Positions 25,249-34,189 of a stretch of 46,330 bases of DNA are shown in pieces (within the stretch, counting starts at the first letter, position 1; every line of letters begins with the position of its first letter). The position numbers and the translations under genes were made by a program. The notes under the pieces were generated by a model. The model was not told the origin of the DNA. It did no database searches and was given only the letters and a program-made list of their open reading frames with translations. Source of the DNA: Patescibacteria group bacterium (GTDB taxonomy: Bacteria; Patescibacteriota; Patescibacteriia; Veblenbacterales; UBA10138); contig JAHITT010000002.1 in assembly GCA_018817715.1 (NCBI GenBank), positions 1 through 46,330 of the forward strand, read 5' to 3'.

Positions 25249-25548
25249 ACAAGTTAATAAAAACCTTAGGGTGAATTAATGTCCTCACTCAATCTAGGTT
25301 AAGAGAAGAAAACTTTGTTTAACTAAAGTTAGTAGAACTCTTCGGGGTACGCCCGTTATAGTGTGAGAATTAAGAGATTTTGAGAATAGCTAGGGTATAA
25401 ATTCTGTAGCTAGGCTCGGAATAAATAAGGTGGTACCATCCCGTTTATTCGCTATCTGCCAATTGGCCGAAGCCTAAACAGGGTCCTTATCCCAAGTCAG
25501 TTAGGCTGTGGGATTTTTTATTTGATTTATTTATATCCAGTTAATTTT
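25249..25548 (+). promoter_or_regulatory. T-box riboswitch controlling valS
   Basis: The 300-nt leader contains the T-box core AAGGTGGTACCATCCCG (25427-25443) inside an antiterminator stem GGAATAAA/TTTATTC. Its bulge sequence UGGU pairs with ACCA, the 3' end of tRNA-Val (both tRNA-Val genes here have A73 and encoded CCA). Stem I is closed by CTCAC (about 25292-25296) with GTGAG (about 25362-25366). The specifier is not certain: GTT followed by A near 25354 is the best valine candidate. A competing terminator, ATCCCA/TGGGAT (25489-25514) plus T6, precedes the gene. Uncharged tRNA-Val should allow read-through. Confidence 0.88.
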
Positions 25549-28359
25549 ATGGCCAATCAAGAACTACCTAAAGCATATGAACCGCAAAAATATGAAAGCG
25601 ATATTTATAAAAAATGGGAAGACAATGATTTTTTTAATCCGGATATTTTAAGAAAGTCTGCCGAGTCTTTTACTATTAGTTTGCCGCCACCTAATGCCAC
25701 TGGAACTTTGCATTTGGGGCACGCTACTATGTTGGCCATTCAAGATTTAATAATTCGTTTTCATCGTCTAGCTGGCAAAAAGACTTTATGGTTGCCTGGT
25801 ACTGATCACGCCGCCATTGCCACGCAAAACGTTGTAGAGAAGAAATTATATAAAGAGGAAGGTAAAACTAGGTTTGATTATGGACGTCCAGAATTACTTA
25901 AGAAAATTGATGAGTTTGTTGCCAGTTCTAAAAGTACTATTCGTCAGCAAATGAGGGCTATGGGGGCTTCTTGTGATTGGTCCAGAGAAAGGTACACTTT
26001 GGATGAGGGATTATCGCGAGCGGTTAAAGAGGTGTTCGTTAGAATGTATAAGGATGGTTTAATTTATCGTGGCAAAAGAATTGTTAATTGGTGTACGCGC
26101 TGTGGTACTACTTTATCTGATGATGAGGTTGAATATAAAAACAGTCGGAATAAATTTTATTATTTAAAATATGGCCCGATTGTTATAGGAACGGCTCGAC
26201 CAGAAACTAAAGTTTTGGATAAGGTAATTATTGTTCATCCTGATGACGAACGTTACCAAAAGTATCTAGGTAAAGAGTTTGATGTGCCTTGGATAGATGG
26301 TACGGTGCGGGCCAAAGTAGTGGCTGACCAAACAGCGGAAAAAGATCTTGGTACCGGCGCCATGACTATTACGCCGGCCCATAGTTTTGTGGATTTTGAG
26401 TTAGCGCAAAAATATGGTTTTGACATAGTGGATATAATTGGTCCCGATGGCAAGATGACCAAAGCGGCTGGTAAGTTTGCTGGTTTGCCGGTTAAAGAAG
26501 CTCGGAAAGCTATAGTAGAGGAATTACAGTCTAAAGGTTTAGTGGAAAAGATTGATGAAGATTATGAACATAATTTATCCATTTGTTATCGTTGTGGTTG
26601 GGCTATTGAGCCTATGCCCCAAGAGCAATGGTTTGTGGCTGTGGATAAAGAATTTACTGCTTTAGACGGACAGCCAACGACTTTAAAGAAATTAGCTTTA
26701 CAAGCCGTGGCTAGTGGACAAATTGAGATTATCCCCGAACGATTCGGTAAGATTTATTCTCAGTGGTTGAATAATTTAAAAGACTGGTGTATTAGTAGGC
26801 AAATTTGGTTTGGCCATCGGGTTCCGGTTTGGTACTGCGGTGTCCAGACAGGCGCCAATAAAAGAATGGGTTGGGCAGATGATGTGGTGCCTCAAGTTAA
26901 GGATGGAAAAACTTGTACCTATAGATTACGTGATCATGGTTTTTTAGTAGGCGATAGAGTAATTTTTGAGGATAGCTTTAAGCATCAGGTTTTTGGTTAT
27001 GGTCGTATAACAGAGATTAATAGAGCTAGAGTTAAGGATTTAAATTTACAGGATAAGAGACACTATACATTATATGATAGTACTGAACAGTTAATAGGAG
27101 TTTTTAAAAAAAGAAATTCAAATAAATTAGTTGATGAGGAAACAGCGGTTTGGTCCTATGTTTATGAATTTGATAGTCAGCTACCTGACAAAGATTGTGG
27201 TTGTAGAATTATTTCCTCGGTAGAGCCTTTAGTTTGCCCTACTTGTGGTGGCCAAGAATTACACCAGGATCCTGATACTTTGGATACTTGGTTTTCTTCT
27301 GGACTTTGGACTTTTTCTACTTTGTTGGCTAAAGACCATGATAAATATAAAACTTGGCAGGAGTGGCTTGATAACAGTCCAGATTTAAAAAATTATCATC
27401 CCACCAATTTAATGGAAACCGGTTATGATATTTTGTTTTTTTGGGTGGTCAGAATGGTTATAATGACTAAGTATTCTTTAAACCAAATACCTTTTAAAAA
27501 GGTTTATTTGCATGGTTTGGTTAGGGATAAGCAAGGTAAAAAAATGTCCAAATCTTTGGGCAATGGTATTGATCCTTTGGCTATGATAGATAAATATGGC
27601 GCCGATGCTTTGCGTTTATCGATGATAGTTGGTACTACGCCGGGTAATGATTTTAGATTATACGAAGAAAAAATTGCCGGTTATCGGAATTTTATTAACA
27701 AGTTATGGAATATCAGTCGGTATATTCTAATGAATTTGTCTAAGCCGCAAAGGGTGGAAGATGTTCCCGCAGCAAAAACCTTGGCTGATAAATGGATATT
27801 ATCTCGTTTATCCCGAATAATAACTTTGGTTACGGAAAAATTGGAAAATTATGAATTATCCCAGGCAGCTGAATCTTTGTATGATTTTACTTGGCACGAG
27901 CTGGCTGATTGGTATTTGGAAGTAGCTAAAGCGGAAGAAGATAAGGAGGAAATATTTAATTATTTATTGACCCAGCTTTTAAAATTGTGGCATCCTTTAG
28001 CGCCGTTTATTACTGAAGTGTTGTGGCAAGAAGCTTTTGGTGACAAAACTGATAAAATGTTAATAGTGCAAAGTTGGCCCCAGCAGTTAAAAAAGATTGA
28101 CGAAGAAGCAGAAGCGGCCTTTAAGAAAATTCAAGATATTGTGACGGTTATTAGAAATTATCGGGCGGTTAATAAAATGGTTTCTAGTCAGCAGTTAAAA
28201 ATTTTTGTTAAACAAGGGGAATTAACTAAAGAAGCTAAGCTATCAATAAAAAATTTAAGAACAAAAATTGATTGGTTTGATAACTTAGATAGTTATCAAG
28301 AAGAAATCGTCGTGGCGGATATAGTGTTAGGTGTTGACATAACCGGGAATAAGGATTAA
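25549..28359 (+). CDS. valS: valyl-tRNA synthetase with an ASCH-like insertion
   Basis: From the ATG at 25549 the protein is 936 aa. It has PPPNATGTLHLGHAT with HIGH-type HLGH (55-58), an editing domain (about 190-340), DWCISRQIWFGHRVPVWYC, the DTWFSSGLW motif, KMSKS (665-669) and an anticodon-binding domain; the C-terminal coiled coil is short. Unusually, residues about 430-545 hold an extra segment between WYC and CPTCGG, where other ValRS have only a small zinc knuckle. Within it, DGKTCTYRLRDHGFLVGDRV and GRITEINRARVKDLNLQD resemble an ASCH (PUA-like) domain. Expression is under the T-box. Confidence 0.96.
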   Translation: MANQELPKAYEPQKYESDIYKKWEDNDFFNPDILRKSAESFTISLPPPNATGTLHLGHATMLAIQDLIIRFHRLAGKKTLWLPGTDHAAIATQNVVEKKLYKEEGKTRFDYGRPELLKKIDEFVASSKSTIRQQMRAMGASCDWSRERYTLDEGLSRAVKEVFVRMYKDGLIYRGKRIVNWCTRCGTTLSDDEVEYKNSRNKFYYLKYGPIVIGTARPETKVLDKVIIVHPDDERYQKYLGKEFDVPWIDGTVRAKVVADQTAEKDLGTGAMTITPAHSFVDFELAQKYGFDIVDIIGPDGKMTKAAGKFAGLPVKEARKAIVEELQSKGLVEKIDEDYEHNLSICYRCGWAIEPMPQEQWFVAVDKEFTALDGQPTTLKKLALQAVASGQIEIIPERFGKIYSQWLNNLKDWCISRQIWFGHRVPVWYCGVQTGANKRMGWADDVVPQVKDGKTCTYRLRDHGFLVGDRVIFEDSFKHQVFGYGRITEINRARVKDLNLQDKRHYTLYDSTEQLIGVFKKRNSNKLVDEETAVWSYVYEFDSQLPDKDCGCRIISSVEPLVCPTCGGQELHQDPDTLDTWFSSGLWTFSTLLAKDHDKYKTWQEWLDNSPDLKNYHPTNLMETGYDILFFWVVRMVIMTKYSLNQIPFKKVYLHGLVRDKQGKKMSKSLGNGIDPLAMIDKYGADALRLSMIVGTTPGNDFRLYEEKIAGYRNFINKLWNISRYILMNLSKPQRVEDVPAAKTLADKWILSRLSRIITLVTEKLENYELSQAAESLYDFTWHELADWYLEVAKAEEDKEEIFNYLLTQLLKLWHPLAPFITEVLWQEAFGDKTDKMLIVQSWPQQLKKIDEEAEAAFKKIQDIVTVIRNYRAVNKMVSSQQLKIFVKQGELTKEAKLSIKNLRTKIDWFDNLDSYQEEIVVADIVLGVDITGNKD

Positions 28360-28389
28360 ATTTAATAATTAATATTTGTTGTGTTTAAT

Positions 28390-29070
28390 ATGTTTGAGAA
28401 TATAAATTACAAAGAAATATTTGCTCATAATGAAAAAGTTAATCAGGACAATATAGAAATTGCTCATAAGTTAATTGAAGAAGTTTCAGTTAATCATATA
28501 GAGTTGGGGCAAGGTGACGAAGCTCGGGTTTATTTTTCTCATGATGTAAACAAGCAGGATTTTTGCGTCAAGGAGTTACATCTGCCGCCTAGAATTTTCG
28601 TGGTTAATACCATTCAACAGGAAATGTCTTTGCAAGAACAAGCTATTCAGTCTGGTGTTAGGTCGCCCAAGCCAGTATTATGTTTAGAAACAGATAAAGG
28701 TGAATCATTTTTGGTTATGGAAACAATTAAAGGCCATAATCTTCTGGAGATTATAGAAAAAGGTTTGGCTTTGCCAGAAAATTTTAAACAAGAATTTTTT
28801 TGGGATGAACTAAAAAATATGTTAGATAAATTGCACGCCGAGCAAATTTATCATCGAGATATTAAGTTGGCTAACATTATGATGGATTACACAGACGGTT
28901 CGCCGATAATAATTGATTATGGTCGGGCGGCTCGGGTCGTGGGAGAAGACAATCCTTATATTGATATTGACTATGGTAAAAACGAGCAGATTAATTATAA
29001 AGATGATTTAAAAGCTTTAAATTCTGTTAAGTCTCAATTCACCTCTTACTTGACAAATAGATTAAAATAG
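28390..29070 (+). CDS. small protein-kinase-like protein
   Basis: This 226-aa protein (ATG at 28390; an in-frame GTG lies at 28381) has a compact kinase core: GQGDEARVYFSH as a glycine-rich loop (about 40-51), FCVKEL with the N-lobe Lys, FLVMETIKGHNLLEII as hinge, HRDIKLANIMM as catalytic loop and PIIIDYGRA replacing DFG with DYG. It resembles Rio/Bud32 and lipopolysaccharide-kinase-like bacterial families; the substrate is unknown. It begins 30 nt after valS with no visible promoter, so it is probably on the T-box transcript. Confidence 0.75.
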   Translation: MFENINYKEIFAHNEKVNQDNIEIAHKLIEEVSVNHIELGQGDEARVYFSHDVNKQDFCVKELHLPPRIFVVNTIQQEMSLQEQAIQSGVRSPKPVLCLETDKGESFLVMETIKGHNLLEIIEKGLALPENFKQEFFWDELKNMLDKLHAEQIYHRDIKLANIMMDYTDGSPIIIDYGRAARVVGEDNPYIDIDYGKNEQINYKDDLKALNSVKSQFTSYLTNRLK

Positions 29071-29105
29071 ATTATTATATGATATTAAAAAATATAGGAG
29101 AACAA

Positions 29106-29312
29106 ATGGAAAAAATAAAAATCTCTGAAGAGATTTTGTCTAAAGCTAAAGCAGTTCTTGAAGAAATGATTGCTGGGGATTTAGAAAAAAAATCTTTAGG
29201 GGATGATAGTTTCCCCAATTTTTATATTGTTCGTGGTGAACCGCAAGAAGGTATAAAAATTGCTCGTCTGGAATCTTCAGACGAAAAAAAGGCTTACATA
29301 ATCAGCCTTTAA
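29106..29312 (+). CDS. small acidic protein of unknown function (68 aa)
   Basis: An AGGAG site (29096-29100), 5 nt before ATG 29106, fixes the start; an earlier in-frame ATG (29079) has none. The product, starting MEKIKISEEILSKAKAVLEE, has an N-terminal helix and a beta-rich C-terminal half (FYIVRGEPQEGIKIARLE...KAYIISL). I do not recognise it. It closes the valS-kinase gene string and may be its partner; that is only positional. Confidence 0.6.
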   Translation: MEKIKISEEILSKAKAVLEEMIAGDLEKKSLGDDSFPNFYIVRGEPQEGIKIARLESSDEKKAYIISL

Positions 29313-29320
29313 AAAAATTG

Positions 29321-29350
29321 TAAGAGCTACCCTTAAGGTAAGCTCTTATT
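29321..29350. terminator. bidirectional terminator between the small ORF and pilB
   Basis: TAAGAGCT...AGCTCTTA with inner ACC/GGT, A-rich on the left and T-rich on the right. It overlaps no coding sequence and serves both convergent units. Confidence 0.7.
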
Positions 29351-29351
29351 T

Positions 29352-31034
29352 TTATTCAGCTACTAAAAAGACTTCTTGAACAGTGGTAATTCCTTCGGCA
29401 GCTTTAAGTAGACCGTCTTGAATCATAAGTACCATACCGTTTTTTATAGCGACTTCCTGAATGGCGTATTCAGAAATTTGGCCAGATAAGAGTATTTTTT
29501 CTATATCTTCGTTAAGGATTAGTATTTCATAGATGCCAATTCGTCCTTGATAACCTAAATGATTGCATTTATCACAGCCCTGACCACGGAAGAATTTGGT
29601 TTCAGCTAGATTAATTTGCCGGCCACTGTTTTTAGGTAGAGCGGTTAGTTGTTTTTTAATTCGGTCTAGTATTTCTTGGTCCAAAGGGTCTTCTTCTCGA
29701 CAATGGGCACAAATTTTTCTAACTAATCTTTGTCCGATAATACAATTTAAGGCGGGTGCTAAGAGGAAGGGTTTAACTCCCATAGCCAAAAAGCGCGGAA
29801 TGGCTCCAGCAGCGCTGTTAGTGTGGATAGTGGATAAAACCAAATGCCCGGTTAAGGCGGCATTAACGGCGATATCAGCTGTTTCAAAATCTCTAATTTC
29901 ACCAATCATTACCACGTCTGGGTCTTGTCGTAGAATAGCTTTTAGGCCGCCAGCAAAATTATAGCCGGCTTTATGGTCAATTTGGCTTTGATTAATACCT
30001 TTTAGTTTGTATTCAATTGGATCTTCTAAGGTGATTATTTTGGTGGCTGGATCGTTAAGTTGGTTGAGGATAGCATAAAGAGTGGTTGTTTTACCGCTAC
30101 CAGTAGGACCGGTAGTAATGACCATACCATTAGGACGAACGATTTCTTTTTTTAAATCATTATAGGAGTTGCCTTTGAGACCCAATTGATCAAAATTAAG
30201 CCCAGTAGCCGAAGAACGTAATAATCTCATAACAACTGATTCGCCGTAAGCAGTGGGGATAGTGGAGACACGAACATCAACTTGATCTTGTTTTAGATTA
30301 ATAGTAAAACGACCGTCTTGTGGTTGGTTGATAATATTTATTTTGAGCTTGGCTAATAATTTAAGGCGGGAAATTATTTTAGACCAAACCTCGGCTTTTA
30401 ACTCAGCTACTGTATAGAGTGTGCCATCAATACGATAGCGGATGATTATTTCATGTTCATTAGTTTCTAAGTGAATGTCTGAAGCTTTCATAGCTAAAGC
30501 ACCGGCTACAGTAACTGTAACGAGTTCAGTGGCGTTAGCTTGGTTAAGTAGATTATTGAGTTCTTTTAAGTTACTGCTGGTGGCCAAATATTTATTAATA
30601 TCTGCTTCATTAACCGTTAAACCGCTGGTTACTAGACGTTTTTTGGGCAGATTAGCATATTGTTTAAGTCCAATAGTTAAACTATGTTCAGAAATTAGAT
30701 AGATCAGAACTGTTTTTTTAAGTTGGTTAGTTAAGTCGGTTAAGAAATTTTTAAAAGCTGAACCTACCGGCTTTAAACAAGCTAAGTGGATTTCTTTATC
30801 AGACAGCAATATAGGTACTACTTGTAAGGCGAGAGCTTGCTGTTCTGGTACAGCTGATAGGGCCTCCGGAGTAATGGGGAAATTCTGGAGGTTAACATAT
30901 TTTAAATTTGATTGACTAGCTCGTTGTTTAACTTCTTGTTCCAACTCTTTTAATTTGAGGTCGGTTATTTTGGTTGTTAACTTTTGATTCGCTTGGTTGA
31001 AAGTTGAAGGAGATTGTTGGGTAATTCGTGGCAT
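29352..31034 (-). CDS. pilB: type IV pilus assembly ATPase PilB/GspE family
   Basis: From the ATG at 31034 the product is 560 aa (a TTG at 31067 would add 11). The N-terminal MshEN-like region is followed by the secretion ATPase: Walker A GPTGSGKTTT, Asp box ITLEDPIEY, Walker B VMIGEIRDFETADIA, His box LSTIHTNSAAGAIPRF and a zinc motif CAHC...CDKC. It powers pilus extension at the inner membrane. Type IV pilus genes are widespread in CPR and thought to serve host attachment or DNA uptake. No other pilus gene is in the window. Confidence 0.93.
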   Translation of the reverse strand: MPRITQQSPSTFNQANQKLTTKITDLKLKELEQEVKQRASQSNLKYVNLQNFPITPEALSAVPEQQALALQVVPILLSDKEIHLACLKPVGSAFKNFLTDLTNQLKKTVLIYLISEHSLTIGLKQYANLPKKRLVTSGLTVNEADINKYLATSSNLKELNNLLNQANATELVTVTVAGALAMKASDIHLETNEHEIIIRYRIDGTLYTVAELKAEVWSKIISRLKLLAKLKINIINQPQDGRFTINLKQDQVDVRVSTIPTAYGESVVMRLLRSSATGLNFDQLGLKGNSYNDLKKEIVRPNGMVITTGPTGSGKTTTLYAILNQLNDPATKIITLEDPIEYKLKGINQSQIDHKAGYNFAGGLKAILRQDPDVVMIGEIRDFETADIAVNAALTGHLVLSTIHTNSAAGAIPRFLAMGVKPFLLAPALNCIIGQRLVRKICAHCREEDPLDQEILDRIKKQLTALPKNSGRQINLAETKFFRGQGCDKCNHLGYQGRIGIYEILILNEDIEKILLSGQISEYAIQEVAIKNGMVLMIQDGLLKAAEGITTVQEVFLVAE

Positions 31035-31082
31035 AGTTTGTAGGGGGTAATATGGTAACTTTAGCAAGTGGTTAATTTAAAA

Positions 31083-31109
31083 ACAACCCCCGCTACTGGC
31101 GGAGGTTGT
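31083..31109 (-). terminator. terminator after the six-TM protein gene
   Basis: Minus strand: ACAACCTCCGCC...AGCGGGGGTTGT followed by TTTTT, 12 nt after the stop of the gene at 31121. Confidence 0.75.
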
Positions 31110-31120
31110 AGGAAGATGAT

Positions 31121-32110
31121 TTAATTTTTTTTAAACCACTTAGGTAGTTTGATTGGTAAATCCTGTCGCCAACGGGTAAGCTTAGCTGTAACACTGCCAG
31201 CTCTAAGCCGGCGGAAGAGTAGGGTCCAAGTAACATATTGGAAAACAGCGAACCACATGCCAGCTACTATAAAGAGTAGGAAAATCGGTAGGAGTCTGAA
31301 TAAAGTTAAGAAGTTAAAATTAGTTAACAGGACATAAACTTCTAAAGCAATAGTATTGGGGGTTACTAAGAATAGACTAAAGCCCAGTGCCAAATTAATA
31401 AAGAAAAGTATGGCGGCTGTTTCTAGGGAGATAAGCCAATTTTTAAAGAATAAGTTCAAACCTTTTTCCAGAGCCGACCACCAAGATTCGTTTTCTAATA
31501 CAATATATATGGCGGCGTAACGTAGAATGAAAGACAGAATGATTGTTAAGGGTATGGAAATGAGGTAGGAAATTACTAAGAGAGCATTAAAATTCCAGTT
31601 GTTATTGGGGTTGGCTAAGAAAGAAATTAAGAAGGGTAAATAGGCTACTATTAATAATAGGGCGGTTATAAAACGGGTTAAGGCATTTAACCAAAAGATC
31701 GGCCAAAACTTTTTTATACCTGTTTCGCTGGCTGTAACTAAACTGATTGGTTGTTCGGCATCGATATTACCAGCCGCTTTAATAAGAGCGGCTTGGGAAA
31801 CGGTAATTATCCAAATAGCTAATAAAAGTACAGCTAAAATAACAACAATTAACCAAACGCTGGCAATCGGTGAAGCAGAAAAGTTGGCCATTAAGTTTTG
31901 GCTAATTTCTTTTAGTTGGTCGGCACGTAAGGTTTGTTTTAAAGCAGTTAAAGCACTAGCTTGATTATTTATTTGTTCTCGGCTTAAAGACAGTATGTTA
32001 TATTCACCGCCATTACCAGCTAAAGCTGTTAACAATCCCAAAGGCCACAGCCAGTAAAAACGCCAGAGAATTTGCCAAGAACGTTTAAGTATATCGCGGT
32101 ATATTTTCAT
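31121..32110 (-). CDS. polytopic membrane protein of unknown function
   Basis: This 329-aa protein has about six TM helices, near residues 16-32, 83-108, 135-165, 174-203, 222-247 and 268-298, with short loops and a basic C-terminus (LTRWRQDLPIKLPKWFKKN). The pattern resembles a family of uncharacterised membrane proteins common in CPR and Gram-positive bacteria (related to the glycerophosphodiester phosphodiesterase membrane-domain group), but no catalytic motif is visible. It lies between ftsH and pilB on the same strand. Confidence 0.7.
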   Translation of the reverse strand: MKIYRDILKRSWQILWRFYWLWPLGLLTALAGNGGEYNILSLSREQINNQASALTALKQTLRADQLKEISQNLMANFSASPIASVWLIVVILAVLLLAIWIITVSQAALIKAAGNIDAEQPISLVTASETGIKKFWPIFWLNALTRFITALLLIVAYLPFLISFLANPNNNWNFNALLVISYLISIPLTIILSFILRYAAIYIVLENESWWSALEKGLNLFFKNWLISLETAAILFFINLALGFSLFLVTPNTIALEVYVLLTNFNFLTLFRLLPIFLLFIVAGMWFAVFQYVTWTLLFRRLRAGSVTAKLTRWRQDLPIKLPKWFKKN

Positions 32111-32211
32111 AAAATGACTGTTAATTAATAGTTATAACTAAACACCTTCTTTACATAAAGAAGTATACAACATTTTGACAAATAAGTTCTAGCGCTTAGA
32201 AAATCCAAATT

Positions 32212-34035
32212 TTAATCATTTTGAGACATTAGTTGCTCAAAGGCTTCTTTTTCTAGGACTTCCTGGCTTATTAGGGTATTGGCTAATTTATCTAGTTTGG
32301 CCTTATTTTTTTTGATTAAGGAGTGGGCGGTTTGGTAAGCGGTTTTTAAAAATCGGCCGACTTCGTCGTCGATGGCTTCAGCAACTTTTTCACTATAATC
32401 GCGTTGTTCTGATATTTCACGACCTAAAAAGATCATTTCTTCTTTTAGGCCAAATGTTCTGGGGCCGAGTTTATCTGACATACCATACTCGGTTACTAAT
32501 TTTCTGGCTAGTTTAGTGGCTTGCTGAAGATCATTTTGAGCACCAGTAGTTACTTCGCCGAAGATTTCTTTTTCTGTGGCATGGCCAGCTAACATAACTG
32601 CTAAATCAGCTTCAAATTCTGAACGTTGGTGCATGTATTTATCTTCACTCGGCAATTTTAAGGTATAACCAGCTGCTTGTCCTCGAGCAATAATAGACAC
32701 CTTGTGAACTGGATCAGCCTTGGGTAGCAGGTGGGCAATTAAGGCATGACCAGCCTCATGATAAGCGGTTATTTTCTTTTCTTTGGTGGATAAGATATGG
32801 CTTTTTCTTTCCGGTCCGAGCATAACTTTTTCAATAGCCTCTAAACAATCACTTAAGCTGATTTGTTTTTTATTGTGGCGGGCCGCTGAAATAGCCGCTT
32901 CATTTAATAAATTACTAAGATCGGCACCAGAAAAACCAGGTGTTCTTTCAGCTATTAATCTTAAATTCACCTCCGTAGCTAAAGGTTTAGTTTGGACATG
33001 AACTTTTAGTATGGCTTCGCGGTCATTAATATCTGGTGGGTCTAAGGCTACTCGGCGGTCAAATCGCCCCGGTCTTAATAAAGCCGGATCTAAAACGTCT
33101 GGACGGTTAGTAGCAGCCATGACAATGACATTAGCTGTTGGTTCAAAACCGTCCATTTCTACTAATATTTGGTTAAGGGTTTGTTCTCGTTCATCATGAC
33201 TACCACCTAAACCAGTGCCACGTTGTCGGCCGACGGCATCAATTTCATCTACAAAAACAATGCAAGGTGAATTTTTTTTGGCTCGGGTAAATAAGTCTCG
33301 GACCCTGGAAGCACCGACACCGACAAACATTTCTACAAATTCTGAGCCGGAAATATGAAAAAAGGCAACATTAGCTTCGCCAGCTACCGCCCGGGCCAAT
33401 AGAGTTTTACCAGTGCCTGGTCGGCCGACTAGCAAGACACCTTTAGGTATGCGTGCCCCTAAATCCAGGAATTTCTTGGGACTTTTTAAAAATTCCACCA
33501 CTTCTAAAAGCTCTTGCTTGGCTTCTTTAACGCCAGCGACGTCTTTGAAAGTTACCTTGCTTTTATTGTTTTTAAAGTTACTTTCTCGGGCTTTGGATTG
33601 TCCAAAAGATAAAGCGCGATTATTAGCCCCTTGAATTTGGCGGGACATAAAAATTATGAAACCAACCAATAAAAGCAAAGGCAATAAGAAAGGTAATAAG
33701 GTGGCTAACCAATAACCCAGGCCAGTTGGTTGTTCAACTGTAATAGTTAATTTTTTTAGTTTTTCCGGAGCTATTTGATAGTTGCTGATAAGGGTGGATA
33801 AAGAATCACTGGATTCCTTTTCTGTTTTTATAATTTTACCGTCTTGCAGAGTTAAGGACAGTTCATTACCAGCGATGTTTATACTTTGAGCTGTTTCATT
33901 ATCTATGGCGGTGATTATTTGGTCCAGACTTACACTGGTGGCTGGTTGTTGGCTATTTTCATACCAAGAAAAAATTGCTGCCAGTAAAAGAAATGCTAAA
34001 AAGAAAATCCCGAAATTTTTTATCATGTTGGACAT
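32212..34035 (-). CDS. ftsH: ATP-dependent zinc metalloprotease FtsH
   Basis: This 607-aa protein has two N-terminal TM helices (about 5-24 and 107-130) flanking a periplasmic-type domain, an AAA+ domain with Walker A GRPGTGKT (204-211), Walker B and second-region motifs [15 protein letters not shown] and RPGRFDR, and the protease zinc site HEAGH (426-430) with a third acidic ligand in [10 protein letters not shown]. It degrades membrane and soluble proteins. Met4 (34026) is an alternative start. A TTGCTG-18-TATACT promoter lies upstream. Confidence 0.97.
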   Translation of the reverse strand: MSNMIKNFGIFFLAFLLLAAIFSWYENSQQPATSVSLDQIITAIDNETAQSINIAGNELSLTLQDGKIIKTEKESSDSLSTLISNYQIAPEKLKKLTITVEQPTGLGYWLATLLPFLLPLLLLVGFIIFMSRQIQGANNRALSFGQSKARESNFKNNKSKVTFKDVAGVKEAKQELLEVVEFLKSPKKFLDLGARIPKGVLLVGRPGTGKTLLARAVAGEANVAFFHISGSEFVEMFVGVGASRVRDLFTRAKKNSPCIVFVDEIDAVGRQRGTGLGGSHDEREQTLNQILVEMDGFEPTANVIVMAATNRPDVLDPALLRPGRFDRRVALDPPDINDREAILKVHVQTKPLATEVNLRLIAERTPGFSGADLSNLLNEAAISAARHNKKQISLSDCLEAIEKVMLGPERKSHILSTKEKKITAYHEAGHALIAHLLPKADPVHKVSIIARGQAAGYTLKLPSEDKYMHQRSEFEADLAVMLAGHATEKEIFGEVTTGAQNDLQQATKLARKLVTEYGMSDKLGPRTFGLKEEMIFLGREISEQRDYSEKVAEAIDDEVGRFLKTAYQTAHSLIKKNKAKLDKLANTLISQEVLEKEAFEQLMSQND

Positions 34036-34084
34036 AAGGTTAACTTAGTTTATTTATGGGTAATTTATAAAATTTAGTAACTTG

Positions 34085-34114
34085 AGTATACCTTGATTAG
34101 GCTAAGGTCAGCAA
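34085..34114 (-). promoter_or_regulatory. possible promoter for ftsH
   Basis: Minus strand: TTGCTG (34114-34109), 18-nt spacer, TATACT (34090-34085); the leader would be about 45-55 nt. Confidence 0.4.
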
Positions 34115-34130
34115 GTGATTTTATTAATAA

Positions 34131-34166
34131 AAATACTCCATTTACCGACGGATAAATAGAGTATTT
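34131..34166 (-). terminator. terminator after rpsA
   Basis: Minus strand: AAATACTCTATTTATCCG...GGTAAATGGAGTATTT followed by TTATT; a long stem about 25 nt past the stop codon. Confidence 0.7.
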
Positions 34167-34189
34167 GATTAGCTAGTAGAGCTTTATAG

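Noticed and set aside
28390-29312. Kinase-like gene plus small ORF as a toxin-antitoxin pair
   Set aside because: Gene order and a small partner are suggestive, but the kinase lacks HipA features and the small protein has no DNA-binding motif.
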